From: Endosaccharibacter trunci
Lineage (GTDB): Bacteria > Pseudomonadota > Alphaproteobacteria > Acetobacterales > Acetobacteraceae
Length of the DNA stretch: 64,000 nt
Direction: 5' to 3'
NCBI GenBank assembly: GCA_024515975.1
Contig: JAMSKV010000004.1
Coordinates: 1 to 64,000 of the forward strand
The notes beneath the pieces were generated by a model. That model ran no database searches and was not told the DNA's origin. It was given only the letters and a program-made list of their open reading frames with translations. Shown piece by piece: positions 42,818 through 52,025 of the stretch. The position numbers were made by a program, and so were the translations under genes. Within the stretch, counting starts at the first letter, position 1. Each line of letters starts with the position of its first letter.

Positions 42818-43747
42818 TTACCTCTGCAACCCACCATCCACGCCCGGCTGCGCCAGATAGAACAGGCGCTTCAGTTCCAGGCGCCCACGGGCGACCGTGT
42901 CCAGGATCAGGCCGCAGACCAGGCTGAGGCAGGCGACGAGCACGAAGCCCAGCGCCAGCACCGCGCTCGGCAGGCGCGGCACGTGATGCGTCTGGAAGAA
43001 CTCGATCACCACGGGAATGCCGAGCGCCAGTCCGATCGCCAGCATCAGCCCGGCGATCAGGGAGAAGAAGGCCAGCGGGCGCTCCTGTTTCATCAGCACG
43101 ACAATGGTGCGCAGGATGCGGATGCCGTCGCGATAGGTGCGCAGCTTGGACACGGAACCCTCGGCGCGCTCGATATAGCGCGTCGGCATCTCGGCGATCG
43201 GCATGCGCAGTTCGAGCGCGTGCACGGTGAGTTCGGTCTCGGTCTCGAACCCGGCCGACAAAGCGGGGAAGGATTTCACGAAACGCCGCGAGAAGACCCG
43301 GTAGCCGCTCAGCATGTCGCCCAGGCGCTTGCCGAAGATGGTGGCGACCAGCCCGGTCAGCACGCGGTTGCCGAGCACATGGCCGCGCCGATAGGCGGCG
43401 ACGCGATCGGTGACGCGGGACGCGTTCACCATGTCGAGTCCGTCCTCGAGCAGCTTGGCGATCAGCGCCGGCGCGGCTTCCGCCTCGTAGGTGCCGTCGC
43501 CATCCACCAGAACATACAGGTCCGCCTCGATATCGGCGAACATGCGCCGGACCACGTGGCCCTTGCCCTGAAGCGTTTCCAGCCGCACCACCGCGCCGGC
43601 CTCGCGAGCGACCTCGCGCGTGCCGTCGGACGAATTGTTGTCGTAGACGTAGATGGTGGCATCCGGCAGCGCGGCACGGAAATCGCGCACCACCCCGCCG
43701 ATCGCCACTGCCTCGTTGTAGCAGGGAACGAGAACCGCGACCCTCAT
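42818..43747 (-). CDS. Glycosyltransferase family 2, dolichol-phosphate-mannose-synthase type
   Basis: 309 aa. GT-A fold: VLVPCYNEAVAIGGVVRDF, YVYDNNSSDGT, and the metal-binding DGDGTYEAEA. Then YRVFSRRFVKSFP and two C-terminal helices (LIAGLMLAIGLALGIPVVI, LALGFVLVACLSLVCGLIL). Such enzymes transfer a sugar to a polyprenyl phosphate or act in envelope glycan synthesis. Overlaps yggT by 4 bases. Confidence 0.88.
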   Translation of the reverse strand: MRVAVLVPCYNEAVAIGGVVRDFRAALPDATIYVYDNNSSDGTREVAREAGAVVRLETLQGKGHVVRRMFADIEADLYVLVDGDGTYEAEAAPALIAKLLEDGLDMVNASRVTDRVAAYRRGHVLGNRVLTGLVATIFGKRLGDMLSGYRVFSRRFVKSFPALSAGFETETELTVHALELRMPIAEMPTRYIERAEGSVSKLRTYRDGIRILRTIVVLMKQERPLAFFSLIAGLMLAIGLALGIPVVIEFFQTHHVPRLPSAVLALGFVLVACLSLVCGLILDTVARGRLELKRLFYLAQPGVDGGLQR

Positions 43748-44064
43748 GACAGGAACTGCGGCGCGGTGTGGGTGATGATGGCGATCTCGATGGTCTGGAG
43801 AAACGGCACCACCAGATATTGCAACGCCAGCAGCACCACCAGCGGGCTCAGATCCACGTTGCCGAATTGCGGCAGCACGCGCCGCACCGGCGCCAGCACA
43901 GGCTCGGTGGCGCGATACAGGAACTCGCCGATGCCGCGGACCAGCCGGTTGCGCGTGTCCACAACGTTGAAGGCATAGAGCAGGGAGAAGATGCAGGACG
44001 CCAGCAGCACGTAGATGAAAAGCCGGATCAGCAGGAACAGGAGGGCGAAGATGGCCGTGACCAC
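43744..44064 (-). CDS. YggT family membrane protein
   Basis: 106 aa from GTG 44064. Two helices (FALLFLLIRLFIYVLLASCI and LSPLVVLLALQYLVVPFLQ) joined by a loop with ATEPVLAPVRRVLPQFGNVD, the YggT signature. Family members are linked to osmotic shock and cell division in different bacteria. Upstream partner of the glycosyltransferase. Confidence 0.88.
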   Translation of the reverse strand: MVTAIFALLFLLIRLFIYVLLASCIFSLLYAFNVVDTRNRLVRGIGEFLYRATEPVLAPVRRVLPQFGNVDLSPLVVLLALQYLVVPFLQTIEIAIITHTAPQFLS

Positions 44065-44204
44065 GGCATTGTCCTTATGCGACGATGGGGCGGCAAGCTA
44101 CCGATGCAGCATCGCCGGCGCAACATTCGTGCCGCCCCGATCGGCCGCCCGTGAACCGCCCTTGACAGGGGGTTGCCCTTCGCTATTTTCCGCCACCGCA
44201 CGGC

Positions 44205-44280
44205 GGGGCTGTAGCTCAGTTGGGAGAGCGCCTCGTTCGCAATGAGGAGGTCAGGGGTTCGATTCCCCTCAGCTCCACCA
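44205..44280 (+). tRNA. tRNA-Ala (CGC)
   Basis: Cloverleaf with acceptor GGGGCTG/CAGCTCC, D-arm GCTCAGTTGGGAGAGC, anticodon loop TTCGCAA giving CGC with a G-T pair closing the stem, T-arm GGTTCGATTCC, and an encoded CCA at 44278-44280. 76 bases. Confidence 0.95.
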
Positions 44281-44319
44281 CGCCGTGCCTTCGCCTCGAA
44301 ATCGTTGCTGCTTCGCGCC

Positions 44320-44660
44320 TGGTCCGGTCCGCCGCGATCCAGGCCGCGCCTGCGCTGCCATCCCCCAAAACAGGCGGCCGAGACCATCGCGAAGCCGATC
44401 ATGACCGCGGACGGCGCCAGAACCCCGATCGGCCCGAACAGAAGCGATGCGCACAGGCTGGCCAGCGCCATGGAGGCCATCTGGACGCCATTCATCAGCG
44501 CCGACGCCGTGCCGCCCATTTCCGGCGCCGGATCGAGAGCCGCGTGCGCCGTCGCCGGAGCGAGCAGCCCGTAGCCGAACGTCGCCACGGCCATGCAGGC
44601 GACGACCGGCAGGACACCGCCCCTTCCCGCCTCCAGCAGACCCGCAGCGCCGAGCGGCCC
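44320..44660 (-). pseudogene. C-terminal remnant of an MFS drug transporter (Bcr/CflA type)
   Basis: On the minus strand the frame shows GVLPVVACMAVATFGYGLLA, PEMGGTASALMNGVQMASMA and GVLAPSAVMIGFAMVSAACF, the last helices of Bcr-type efflux pumps. No start or N-terminal half exists upstream, and downstream the frame runs through the tRNA-Ala antisense without its own stop. It is a truncated scrap. Confidence 0.6.
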
Positions 44661-44696
44661 GGCCTGGTCTGCGCCACCCTGCTGAAGAGCCGGCGC

Positions 44697-44794
44697 GTGA
44701 CCTGCGTGCTCTGATCGATTTCCTGCGCGAGCGGCTTGCCCAGGGCGCCATTCCGGACGCGCGCCGGCGCACGCCGGACGACACCCGCGCCTGA
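44697..44794 (+). pseudogene. Possible C-terminal remnant of a LysR-type regulator
   Basis: The frame gives ARDLRALIDFLRERLAQ and ends at TGA 44794. LysR regulators commonly end with an LR-LIDFL-ERL helix, so this looks like a last-helix remnant. It is short, so the call is weak. It lies head to head with the MFS scrap, as if a deletion removed the 5' halves of a divergent regulator-transporter pair. Bases 44795-44958 show nothing. Confidence 0.35.
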
Positions 44795-44958
44795 GCGGCG
44801 CCCGGCTGGACGCATGCCCTGCTCGCGTCCCTGCGAGCCTGCGCCGGAAGGTTGCCAGCACCATCCCGATCGCCTAGCAGAACGACACGCGCGTCCTGGA
44901 ACCGCTTGATCGCCGGGGCCGACCAACAGGCCGAGGTCCCGACAGGCATGAGCCGATC

Positions 44959-45846
44959 ATGAGCAGGGCGATCAAGATCGGCTGGTGCTCGCTGCTGGTG
45001 AGCGTTGTGGTGCTGGGGATGAAGGCCGGCGCCTATCTGCTGACCGGCTCCGTGGCGCTGTATTCGGACGCGCTGGAAACGGTGATCAACGTGGTGGCCG
45101 CGGCGGGCGCCCTGACGGCGCTCTGGTTCAGCGAGCTGCCGCCGGACGACAACCATCCCTACGGCCATCACAAGGCGGAATATCTGAGCGCCGTGGTGGA
45201 AGGCGCGCTGGTTCTGGCGACCTCGGCGGCGATCCTGCATGGCGCCTGGGACGGGTGGAACCACCCGCATCGCCCGACCGCGCCGTTTCTCGGCATCGGG
45301 CTGAACGCCGCCGCCGGGGTGATCAACCTGCTCTGGGCGCTGGTGCTGCTGCGCTGCGGGCGTCGCTGGAAATCCCCGGCGCTGACCGCAGGCGGCAAGC
45401 ATCTGATGACCGATGTCTGGACCACAGGCGGGGTTCTGATGGCCTTCGCCCTGGTGCCCCTGACCGGCGAGCTGCGCATCGACGCCACGGTGGCGGCGCT
45501 GGTGGCGCTGCACATCCTCTGGGTCGGCTACCGGATGCTGCGCGAGTCGGTGGGCGGGCTGATGGACGAGGTGCAGGACCCGGACAGCCTGAACCGTCTG
45601 CGCCGCGCCATCTCGGAAAACGCCGACGGCGCGATCGAGGCGCACGACCTGCGCAGCCGCACCGCCGGCAGCGTCACCTTCGTCGAGTTCCATCTGGTCG
45701 TACCCGGCCAGATGACGGTGGAGGCCTCGCACGCGATCTGCGACCGGCTCGAGGCCGCCCTGCGCGAGGAGGTGGGCGAGGCGGTGATCTCGATCCATGT
45801 GGAGCCCGAGCCCAAGGCCAAGCTGGTGGGCGTCCCGGTGCTCTGA
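44959..45846 (+). CDS. Cation diffusion facilitator transporter
   Basis: 295 aa. Six helices with the metal-site motif SDALETVINVVAA near residues 35-47 and NHPYGHHKAEYLSA; second half HLMTDVWTTGGVLMA supplies the other HxxxD pair. The C-terminal cytoplasmic domain (IEAHDLRSRTAGSVTFVEFH) is the usual CDF regulatory fold. Exports divalent metals such as Zn, Fe or Mn with proton exchange; metal unknown. Confidence 0.9.
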   Translation: MSRAIKIGWCSLLVSVVVLGMKAGAYLLTGSVALYSDALETVINVVAAAGALTALWFSELPPDDNHPYGHHKAEYLSAVVEGALVLATSAAILHGAWDGWNHPHRPTAPFLGIGLNAAAGVINLLWALVLLRCGRRWKSPALTAGGKHLMTDVWTTGGVLMAFALVPLTGELRIDATVAALVALHILWVGYRMLRESVGGLMDEVQDPDSLNRLRRAISENADGAIEAHDLRSRTAGSVTFVEFHLVVPGQMTVEASHAICDRLEAALREEVGEAVISIHVEPEPKAKLVGVPVL

Positions 45847-45979
45847 TCCGGGCGCCGAATCGGGCTCCCACCCCCCGGCAGTGAACGAATCGGGGCCGCG
45901 CCGGAAAGGAAGCTTCTGGCGCCAATGGGTTCCGGGCTATAGTTGATGCCGTTCGCGAAGGAAGGCCGGAGCAGCGCCC

Positions 45980-48835
45980 ATGCATGTCGCCCATCGCAGC
46001 CGGCTCATCTCCGAGCGGTTCGCGTCCCCGGAACTGCAATCCCTGATCCGCCGGCGCTTGACCGAGCTGGGCGGGCTGGCGCTCGCCCTGGCGGCGATCG
46101 CCACCCTGCTCGCGCTGCTGTCCTACGATCCGAACGATTCCTCGTTCAACACCGCCACCTCCGCGCCCGTCCGCAACCTGCTGGGCGCGGTGGGGGCCAC
46201 CCTGTCCGACCTGGTTCTGCAGGCGCTGGGCCTCGCCGGCTATCTGCCGGTTCTGGTCATGCTGGCCTGGGCCTGGCGCATCGCCTCGCATGGCGGTCTC
46301 GGCAATCTCACCATCCGTTTGATCGCCGTCATCTGCACCCTGCCCGTGCTGGCGTCGGTGCTGGCCGGGATTCCGCTGCTGTTCCATGTCGCGCCGCCGG
46401 TCCCGAACCAGGGCTGGTCCGCGCTCGCGCTGCCCGGCGGTTCGCTCGGCCTGTCCCTGGCGCAGCTCGCCCTGTCGGCCGGCCAGGGCGCGCTGGGCAC
46501 GGTCGGCGGCCTGGTGATGTGGCTGCTCGGCGTGATCCTGTCCGTGGTGCTGATCCCGCTTTGCCTCGGCCTTTCCGCGGGCGAATGGCGCGCCATGGGC
46601 CGCGGCGCACGGCGCACGGCGCGACTCGGGCGCGGACGGGGCCAGGCGGCGTCTCGTCGCAGTCTGCGCGACCGGTTCTCCCCGGCCGGAGCCGCCCCGG
46701 CCGAGGACGAGGACGATTTCGACCACGTCCTGCCCGGAGACACCCCATTCTCCGCCGCCGCGCGCCAGACCGCACCGGCGGCCGGCCACGGTCATGGTCA
46801 TGGTCATGGTCTGGGCACCGGACTGGCTCTGCGCGCCGACCCGCGCGAGCAGGAGCGTGCACCGAAGCGCGCCAGGCGCAGCGCCGACCGTCGCGAGCCG
46901 TCTTTCCTGGGCGGCAGCGCCCCGGCCGCACCCAAGCCTGCTCTTCCCAGCCGCAGCGGCTGGGTGATGCCGCCCAGCGCCGAGGACGAGCCGGAGGAAC
47001 AGCCGATCCTGCCGTTGCGCTCGCGCGCGGCCCGGCTGTCCGCCCGTCCGGAGAAAGAGGACGCGCCGGCGATCCGCCTGAGCGGCCCCGTTTCCGGTCC
47101 TGTCTCTGGCACCGCGCCGGAGCCCGTGCCGCAGGCTGCCGTGCCGCGCGAGCCGCGTTCGGGCATGCTGTCGCGCTTGCTGGGCGGGCGCGGCGATGCC
47201 GGCGCGGAGCCGCAGCGTCACGATGCGGCGCATGCCGGCCTTCCCCCCCATGCCCATGCCGCCGCCGCGACCCGCCTGTCCGCCGGTGTGCATGGCCCGC
47301 TCGGCGGCTGGCACCTGCCGCCCTTGTCCCTGCTGCAGCCGGCCCCGGCGCGCAGCAGCGTCGGCCCGTCCAACGAGAGCCTGCAGGCCAATGCCCGCCT
47401 GCTGGAAACGGTGCTGTCGGATTACGGCGTGCAGGGCGCGATCGGCGACATCCATGCCGGCCCCGTCGTCACGCTCTACGAGCTGGAGCCGGCGCCGGGC
47501 ATCCGCTCGGCGCGCGTGATCGGTCTTGCCGACGACATCGCCCGCTCCCTTTCGGTGACCGCCGTGCGCATCGCCACGGTGCCGGGACGCAACGTGATCG
47601 GCATCGAGGTGCCGAACGCCCGCCGCGAGACCGTGTTCTTTTCCGAACTCCTGGACGCGGAAGACTGGAACGCGCATCCGGCGCGCCTCTGCCTGGCGCT
47701 GGGCAAGGATATTTCCGGCGCGCCGGTCTATGCCGATCTCGCCCGGATGCCGCATTTGCTGATCGCGGGCACCACCGGTTCGGGCAAATCCGTCGGCATC
47801 AATTCCATGATCCTGAGCCTGCTCTACCGGCTGAGCCCGGACGAGTGCCGCCTGATCATGATCGATCCGAAGATGCTGGAGCTGTCGATCTATGACGGCA
47901 TCCCGCATCTGATGACGCCCGTGGTGACCGATCCGGCCAAGGCCGTCACCGCGCTGAAATGGACCGTGCGCGAGATGGAGCGCCGCTATCGCGGCATGAG
48001 CCAGCTCGGGGTCCGCAACATCAACGGCTACAACGAGCGCGTCGCCGCCGCCCGCCTGTCCGGCGAGACCATGACCCGCAAGGTGCAGACCGGGTTCGAT
48101 CCGGAGACCGGCCGTCCGATCTTCGAGGAGCAGAACCTGTCGCTCGAGGCGCTGCCCTATATCGTGGTGGTGATCGACGAGATGGCCGACCTGATGATGG
48201 TGGCCGGCAAGGAGATCGAGAGCACCGTGCAGCGCCTGGCGCAGATGGCGCGCGCGGCCGGCATCCATGTGATCATGGCGACGCAGCGCCCTTCGGTGGA
48301 CGTGATCACCGGCACCATCAAGGCCAATTTCCCGACCCGGATCTCCTTCCAGGTGATCTCGAAGTTCGACAGCCGCACCATCCTGGGCGAACAGGGCGCG
48401 GAACAGCTTCTGGGCCAGGGCGACATGCTCTACATGGCCGGCGGCGGACGCATCACCCGTGTGCACGGCCCGTTCGTGGGCGATGCCGAGGTCGAGGAGG
48501 TGGTGCGCCACCTGAAATCGCAAGGCGAGCCGGCCTATGTGGACGACGTGACCGCCCTGTTCGAGGAGGAAGGCAGCGCGTCCGGCGGCGGCGGTTCGGG
48601 CAACGGTCTGAACGGCGGCGGCTTCGACGGCGAGACCGGCCTGTTCGACCAGGCCGTGGCGCTGGTGTCGCGCGAAGGCAAGGCATCCACCTCCTTCATC
48701 CAGCGGCATCTGTCGATCGGCTACAACCGCGCCGCCAAGCTGATCGAGCAGATGGAGAAGGAAGGCATCGTCAGCGCGGCCAACCATGTGGGACGACGGG
48801 AAGTGCTGACGCGCCGCAGGGTGGACGAGGAATGA
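45980..48835 (+). CDS. ftsK: DNA translocase FtsK
   Basis: 951 aa. Four N-terminal helices ([20 protein letters not shown] onward) anchor it at the division septum. A linker to about residue 450 is Pro/Ala/Arg-rich and has a Gly-His run near 46790-46810. The motor has [16 protein letters not shown] (Walker A, near residue 597) and [14 protein letters not shown] (Walker B, near 729). The C-terminal gamma winged helix ([20 protein letters not shown]) reads KOPS sequences to steer chromosome ends. Full length for the family. Confidence 0.95.
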   Translation: MHVAHRSRLISERFASPELQSLIRRRLTELGGLALALAAIATLLALLSYDPNDSSFNTATSAPVRNLLGAVGATLSDLVLQALGLAGYLPVLVMLAWAWRIASHGGLGNLTIRLIAVICTLPVLASVLAGIPLLFHVAPPVPNQGWSALALPGGSLGLSLAQLALSAGQGALGTVGGLVMWLLGVILSVVLIPLCLGLSAGEWRAMGRGARRTARLGRGRGQAASRRSLRDRFSPAGAAPAEDEDDFDHVLPGDTPFSAAARQTAPAAGHGHGHGHGLGTGLALRADPREQERAPKRARRSADRREPSFLGGSAPAAPKPALPSRSGWVMPPSAEDEPEEQPILPLRSRAARLSARPEKEDAPAIRLSGPVSGPVSGTAPEPVPQAAVPREPRSGMLSRLLGGRGDAGAEPQRHDAAHAGLPPHAHAAAATRLSAGVHGPLGGWHLPPLSLLQPAPARSSVGPSNESLQANARLLETVLSDYGVQGAIGDIHAGPVVTLYELEPAPGIRSARVIGLADDIARSLSVTAVRIATVPGRNVIGIEVPNARRETVFFSELLDAEDWNAHPARLCLALGKDISGAPVYADLARMPHLLIAGTTGSGKSVGINSMILSLLYRLSPDECRLIMIDPKMLELSIYDGIPHLMTPVVTDPAKAVTALKWTVREMERRYRGMSQLGVRNINGYNERVAAARLSGETMTRKVQTGFDPETGRPIFEEQNLSLEALPYIVVVIDEMADLMMVAGKEIESTVQRLAQMARAAGIHVIMATQRPSVDVITGTIKANFPTRISFQVISKFDSRTILGEQGAEQLLGQGDMLYMAGGGRITRVHGPFVGDAEVEEVVRHLKSQGEPAYVDDVTALFEEEGSASGGGGSGNGLNGGGFDGETGLFDQAVALVSREGKASTSFIQRHLSIGYNRAAKLIEQMEKEGIVSAANHVGRREVLTRRRVDEE

Positions 48836-48868
48836 GCGCGGCCGGCGGCCCGGGGAGACGAGGATAGT

Positions 48869-48910
48869 CAGGATCGTCTTCTCCTGAGGAGAAGGAAGCA
48901 AAAGGATTCG
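48869..48910 (+). repeat. Dispersed palindromic repeat, copy E (diverged)
   Basis: GGATCGTCTTCTCCTGAGGAG then AAGGAAGCAAAAGGATTCGG. The stem CTTCTCC/GGAGAAG (48878-48894) is exact, though its bases differ from copy A's T-rich arms, so paired changes kept the hairpin. It follows ftsK by about 35 bases. The second module is not clear. Confidence 0.6.
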
Positions 48911-49038
48911 GGCCGTCTGCCGCGGCCCGGGACGGCGCCGACCTGCAAAAGCAGCAGCCCTGCTCCCGCGGATGATCGAACGGGCGGACGCGAGAATGGC
49001 TTGACAGCCGGAGCGCCGGGCGCGCTTCTCCCGAACGT

Positions 49039-49554
49039 ATGCATGCGAACGATCTCCCTCCGGCGCGGGACGCCCTTTCCGACGCGGAGCCCAGGCTGGT
49101 GGGCGAGGACCCCGGCATCGCCTTCGGCCGGCGCCTGCTGCGGATCGGTTTCGCCTGGCGGCGCGAGATCGATGCCGACCTGAAGCCGTTCGGGCTGACC
49201 GACGCTTCCTGGCGGCCGATCCTGCTGCTGGGCACGCTGGGCGAGCCGGTGCGCCAGGGCGTTCTGGCGCGGATGCTGGAGATCGACGGGCCGTCGCTGG
49301 CCCGGCTGGTGGACCAGCTCGAGCGCGACGGGCTGGTATCGCGCACCGAGGACAGGCTGGATCGCCGCACCAAGCACGTCCACATCACGGCGAGCGGGAT
49401 GGCGCTGCATCGCGAGGTGCAGGCCGTCGCCGCCGCGGTGTGCCGGCGCATGCTGGCCGAGGTGCCGCCGGATGCGCTCCAGGCCTGCAACGCGGTGCTG
49501 GACCGGATCGAGCAGGCGATGAGCCCGTCCCACGATAGCGGCGCGCGCGGATGA
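49039..49554 (+). CDS. MarR family regulator
   Basis: 171 aa. Winged HTH: LLGTLGEPVRQGVLARML then GPSLARLVDQLERDGLVSR as recognition helix and wing with RTEDRLDRRTKHVHITA. MarR proteins release DNA when bound to phenolics or other acids. It overlaps the FUSC gene by 4 bases and heads the efflux operon 49039-54427, so it probably represses it. Confidence 0.88.
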   Translation: MHANDLPPARDALSDAEPRLVGEDPGIAFGRRLLRIGFAWRREIDADLKPFGLTDASWRPILLLGTLGEPVRQGVLARMLEIDGPSLARLVDQLERDGLVSRTEDRLDRRTKHVHITASGMALHREVQAVAAAVCRRMLAEVPPDALQACNAVLDRIEQAMSPSHDSGARG

Positions 49555-51824
49555 GCGGAATTGTGGCGAGCCGTCCGGCGCTGGTTCGGGCCGCGTGGGA
49601 CGGCCTGCGCGCCGAACAGGCCAACCTCTTGTTCGTGGCCCGGACGTTGCTCGCCGCCTCGATCGCGCTGTTCGTCGCCTTCTTCCTGCAACTGCAGTCG
49701 CCACTTTCCGCCGTCACCACCGTTCTGATCGTGGTCGCGCCGACGAACGGCGCCGTTCTCAGCAAGAGCTTCTGGCGTCTGGTGGGCACGCTGATCGGCG
49801 CCGCAGCGGCGGTGGCGCTGATGGCGGTGTTCGCGCAGTCGCCGCTGCTCTACACGCTGGTGCTGAGCTGCTGCATCGCGGTCGCCTGCTTCGTGTCGAC
49901 GCTGTTGCGTTTCTTCAAGGCCTACAGCGCGGTTCTGGCCGGCTACACCATCATCATCGTCAGCGCCGGCGCCTTCAACGCGCCGGACGACATCTTCATC
50001 GACGCTCTGTCGCGCGTGTCGGCCGTGAGCACGGGTCTGGCCAGCGCGGCGCTGGTGTTTCTGGTGACGGTGCTGCCGCGCTCCTCGGCGCTGGCCGACG
50101 GCATCGATCGGATCCTGCGCGATCTCGCCGCGCTGTTCCTGCGGATGCGCTACGCTGCCGGCGGCGATGCGTCGGAGTCGCGCGCCCGCGCCGCGTTGCT
50201 GGCGCGCATCGCGGCACTGGACGAGGCGATCGAATACGGCGCGGCGGAAAGCTCCGCGCTGCGACGCCGCCGCCATGCGATGCGCCTCGCCGCCTCCCGC
50301 CTGCTGGGGCTGCTATCCGCCGTGGAGCCGATCCATGGCGATGCCGCGGCATCGGCGGTGGGAATGGCGGCGCGACGCATCGCGCATCGCTGCATGGCGC
50401 TTGTGGCCGATCGCTCGGTCGGTCTCGGTTCCCTGGCATCGGAAACGGCGGCGGCCGGGCACGCGCTCAACGCCCTGGCCGACCGGGCCCCTTCGGCGTC
50501 TGCGCTGCTGGTCTCGATGCACGAGCGCAGGCTGGTATCCGATCTGCATCGCACCGTGGCGGCGCTGGGCGCTGCCGGAGACGGGCGTTCCGGGCTGGAG
50601 GCCACGGAGCGTCGCGTCCGTCTCCGCCCTCTGCCGGAATGGCATGCCGCCGGCCGCAACGCGGCGCGCGGCTTCCTGGTGACGCTGATCGCGGGCCTGT
50701 TCTGGTATGTGTCCCAATGGCCGTCCGGGCCGTCGCTGCTGGCCTATCTGATTCCGGCCGCCTGCCTTCTGGCGACGAACCCGTCCGCGTCTCGCGCCAG
50801 CGTCCAGTTCGCGATCGGCACCTTGATGGCCGTGCCGATGGCGCTGTTCTGCCAGTCGATCCTGCTGCCGCAGATCGACGGCTTTCCCCTGCTGGCCTTT
50901 TCGCTCTGCCTTTGTCTCGCGCCGGCGATCTGGTTGCAGACCCAGGCGCGCACACGCCTGGCCGCGACCGGATACGCCATCTTCTTCTGCGCCATGATCA
51001 ACGTGCACAACCCGATCGGCTTCAACGACATCACGCTGCTGAACGGCCTGTTCTCGTTCATTCTCGGTCCGGTGCTGCTGGTGCTGGTGTTTCGCGTGCT
51101 GCTGCCGGCCGACGTGTCCGGCGATGCGAGACGCTTCGGCGGTTCGCTGACGCGCGCGGTGGAGCGGTTCGCGCGGCGGGATCTGCCCGGACGCGGCACG
51201 CCCGCGATGCGGTTCGAGGTCTGGCAGGACCTGCAGATGCAGAAAATGCTGCGCCTGGAACAGCGCGCGGCGCAGTTGCCCGCCGGCGTCGGTCCGCGCA
51301 CGACGCGCGCCGCCTATCTGGTGCTGACGCTCGGGCGCACCGTGGCCGCGCTGCGCGTGCTGCGACGTCATCCCGATCTGCCGGCGGATGCGCGGGAGGC
51401 GCTCGATCGCGGGCTGGCCGCGATCGGCCGGCTGTCGCGCAGCCCGCTGGCATCGGCAGGCGCGGTATCGGCGGCGGCGAACGCGCTGGCCATGCCGGCG
51501 GTACCGGAAGACGACGGCGCGGGTGTGGAGATCGGGTCCGATCCGCTGCTGCCGGAGGCGGATTCCGGCGCGGCGTCGGCCGAAGCGAACGCAGCGCACG
51601 GTACCAGCAACCCCGGCCGGTCGGCGCCGCCGATCGCGTCCTTGTCGTCGTCGGCCGCCGCGGAAGACGCCGCCAACCGCATCCGCCGCGAGGCGCACGG
51701 GCTGCTGGACGAGGCGGCCCTGCTGATCCGGCATGCCCACGGCCTGCTGCGTCGCGGCTGCCCGATCATGCAGCCGGACTGGCGATCCGAATTGCCCGAC
51801 GCAACCGGAGCCGAATCATGCTGA
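49551..51824 (+). CDS. FUSC family inner-membrane transporter (AaeB-like)
   Basis: 757 aa. Two blocks of hydrophobic helices, residues about 25-175 (TLLAASIALFVAFFLQLQS to AALVFLVTVLPR) and 365-515 (FLVTLIAGLFWYVSQWPSG to VLLVLVFRVLLPA), separated by soluble domains, the FUSC/ArAE layout. Such proteins export aromatic acids and similar compounds. The C-terminal ~90 residues are Ala-rich and variable. Second gene of a MarR-FUSC-DUF1656-HlyD-OMP operon. Confidence 0.85.
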   Translation: MSGIVASRPALVRAAWDGLRAEQANLLFVARTLLAASIALFVAFFLQLQSPLSAVTTVLIVVAPTNGAVLSKSFWRLVGTLIGAAAAVALMAVFAQSPLLYTLVLSCCIAVACFVSTLLRFFKAYSAVLAGYTIIIVSAGAFNAPDDIFIDALSRVSAVSTGLASAALVFLVTVLPRSSALADGIDRILRDLAALFLRMRYAAGGDASESRARAALLARIAALDEAIEYGAAESSALRRRRHAMRLAASRLLGLLSAVEPIHGDAAASAVGMAARRIAHRCMALVADRSVGLGSLASETAAAGHALNALADRAPSASALLVSMHERRLVSDLHRTVAALGAAGDGRSGLEATERRVRLRPLPEWHAAGRNAARGFLVTLIAGLFWYVSQWPSGPSLLAYLIPAACLLATNPSASRASVQFAIGTLMAVPMALFCQSILLPQIDGFPLLAFSLCLCLAPAIWLQTQARTRLAATGYAIFFCAMINVHNPIGFNDITLLNGLFSFILGPVLLVLVFRVLLPADVSGDARRFGGSLTRAVERFARRDLPGRGTPAMRFEVWQDLQMQKMLRLEQRAAQLPAGVGPRTTRAAYLVLTLGRTVAALRVLRRHPDLPADAREALDRGLAAIGRLSRSPLASAGAVSAAANALAMPAVPEDDGAGVEIGSDPLLPEADSGAASAEANAAHGTSNPGRSAPPIASLSSSAAAEDAANRIRREAHGLLDEAALLIRHAHGLLRRGCPIMQPDWRSELPDATGAESC

Positions 51825-52012
51825 GCGAGTCGCATCTGTCCGGCGTTCTGTTCGCGCCCATCGTGCTCTATGCGCTGGCGGCGCTGCTGCTGACCCTGAT
51901 TCTGCGCGTGGCGATCTGGCGCACCGGCCTCGCCCAATGGCTGTGGCATCTTCCGCTGGTGGAAGTCGCTTTGTTCGTCTGCATTCTTTCCGTTCTCGTC
52001 CTGTATTTCTGA
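51818..52012 (+). CDS. DUF1656 small membrane protein (AaeX-like)
   Basis: 64 aa with two helices (GVLFAPIVLYALAALLLTLI and LPLVEVALFVCILSVLVLYF). This small protein nearly always sits between FUSC transporters and their HlyD partner. Overlaps the FUSC gene end by 7 bases. Role unproven, probably an accessory subunit. Confidence 0.85.
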   Translation: MLSESHLSGVLFAPIVLYALAALLLTLILRVAIWRTGLAQWLWHLPLVEVALFVCILSVLVLYF

Positions 52013-52025
52013 ACCGGATACGCTC

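Noticed and set aside
44028-44864. Minus-strand frame reading through tRNA-Ala with a GNRTPDLL stretch
   Set aside because: That peptide is a common translation artefact of tRNA-Ala antisense; only the MFS-like helices between 44320 and 44660 are kept, as a remnant.
45674-48901. A minus-strand frame of over 1000 codons
   Set aside because: Antisense to ftsK and part of the CDF transporter gene; composition is Arg/His/Gly-rich with no motif.
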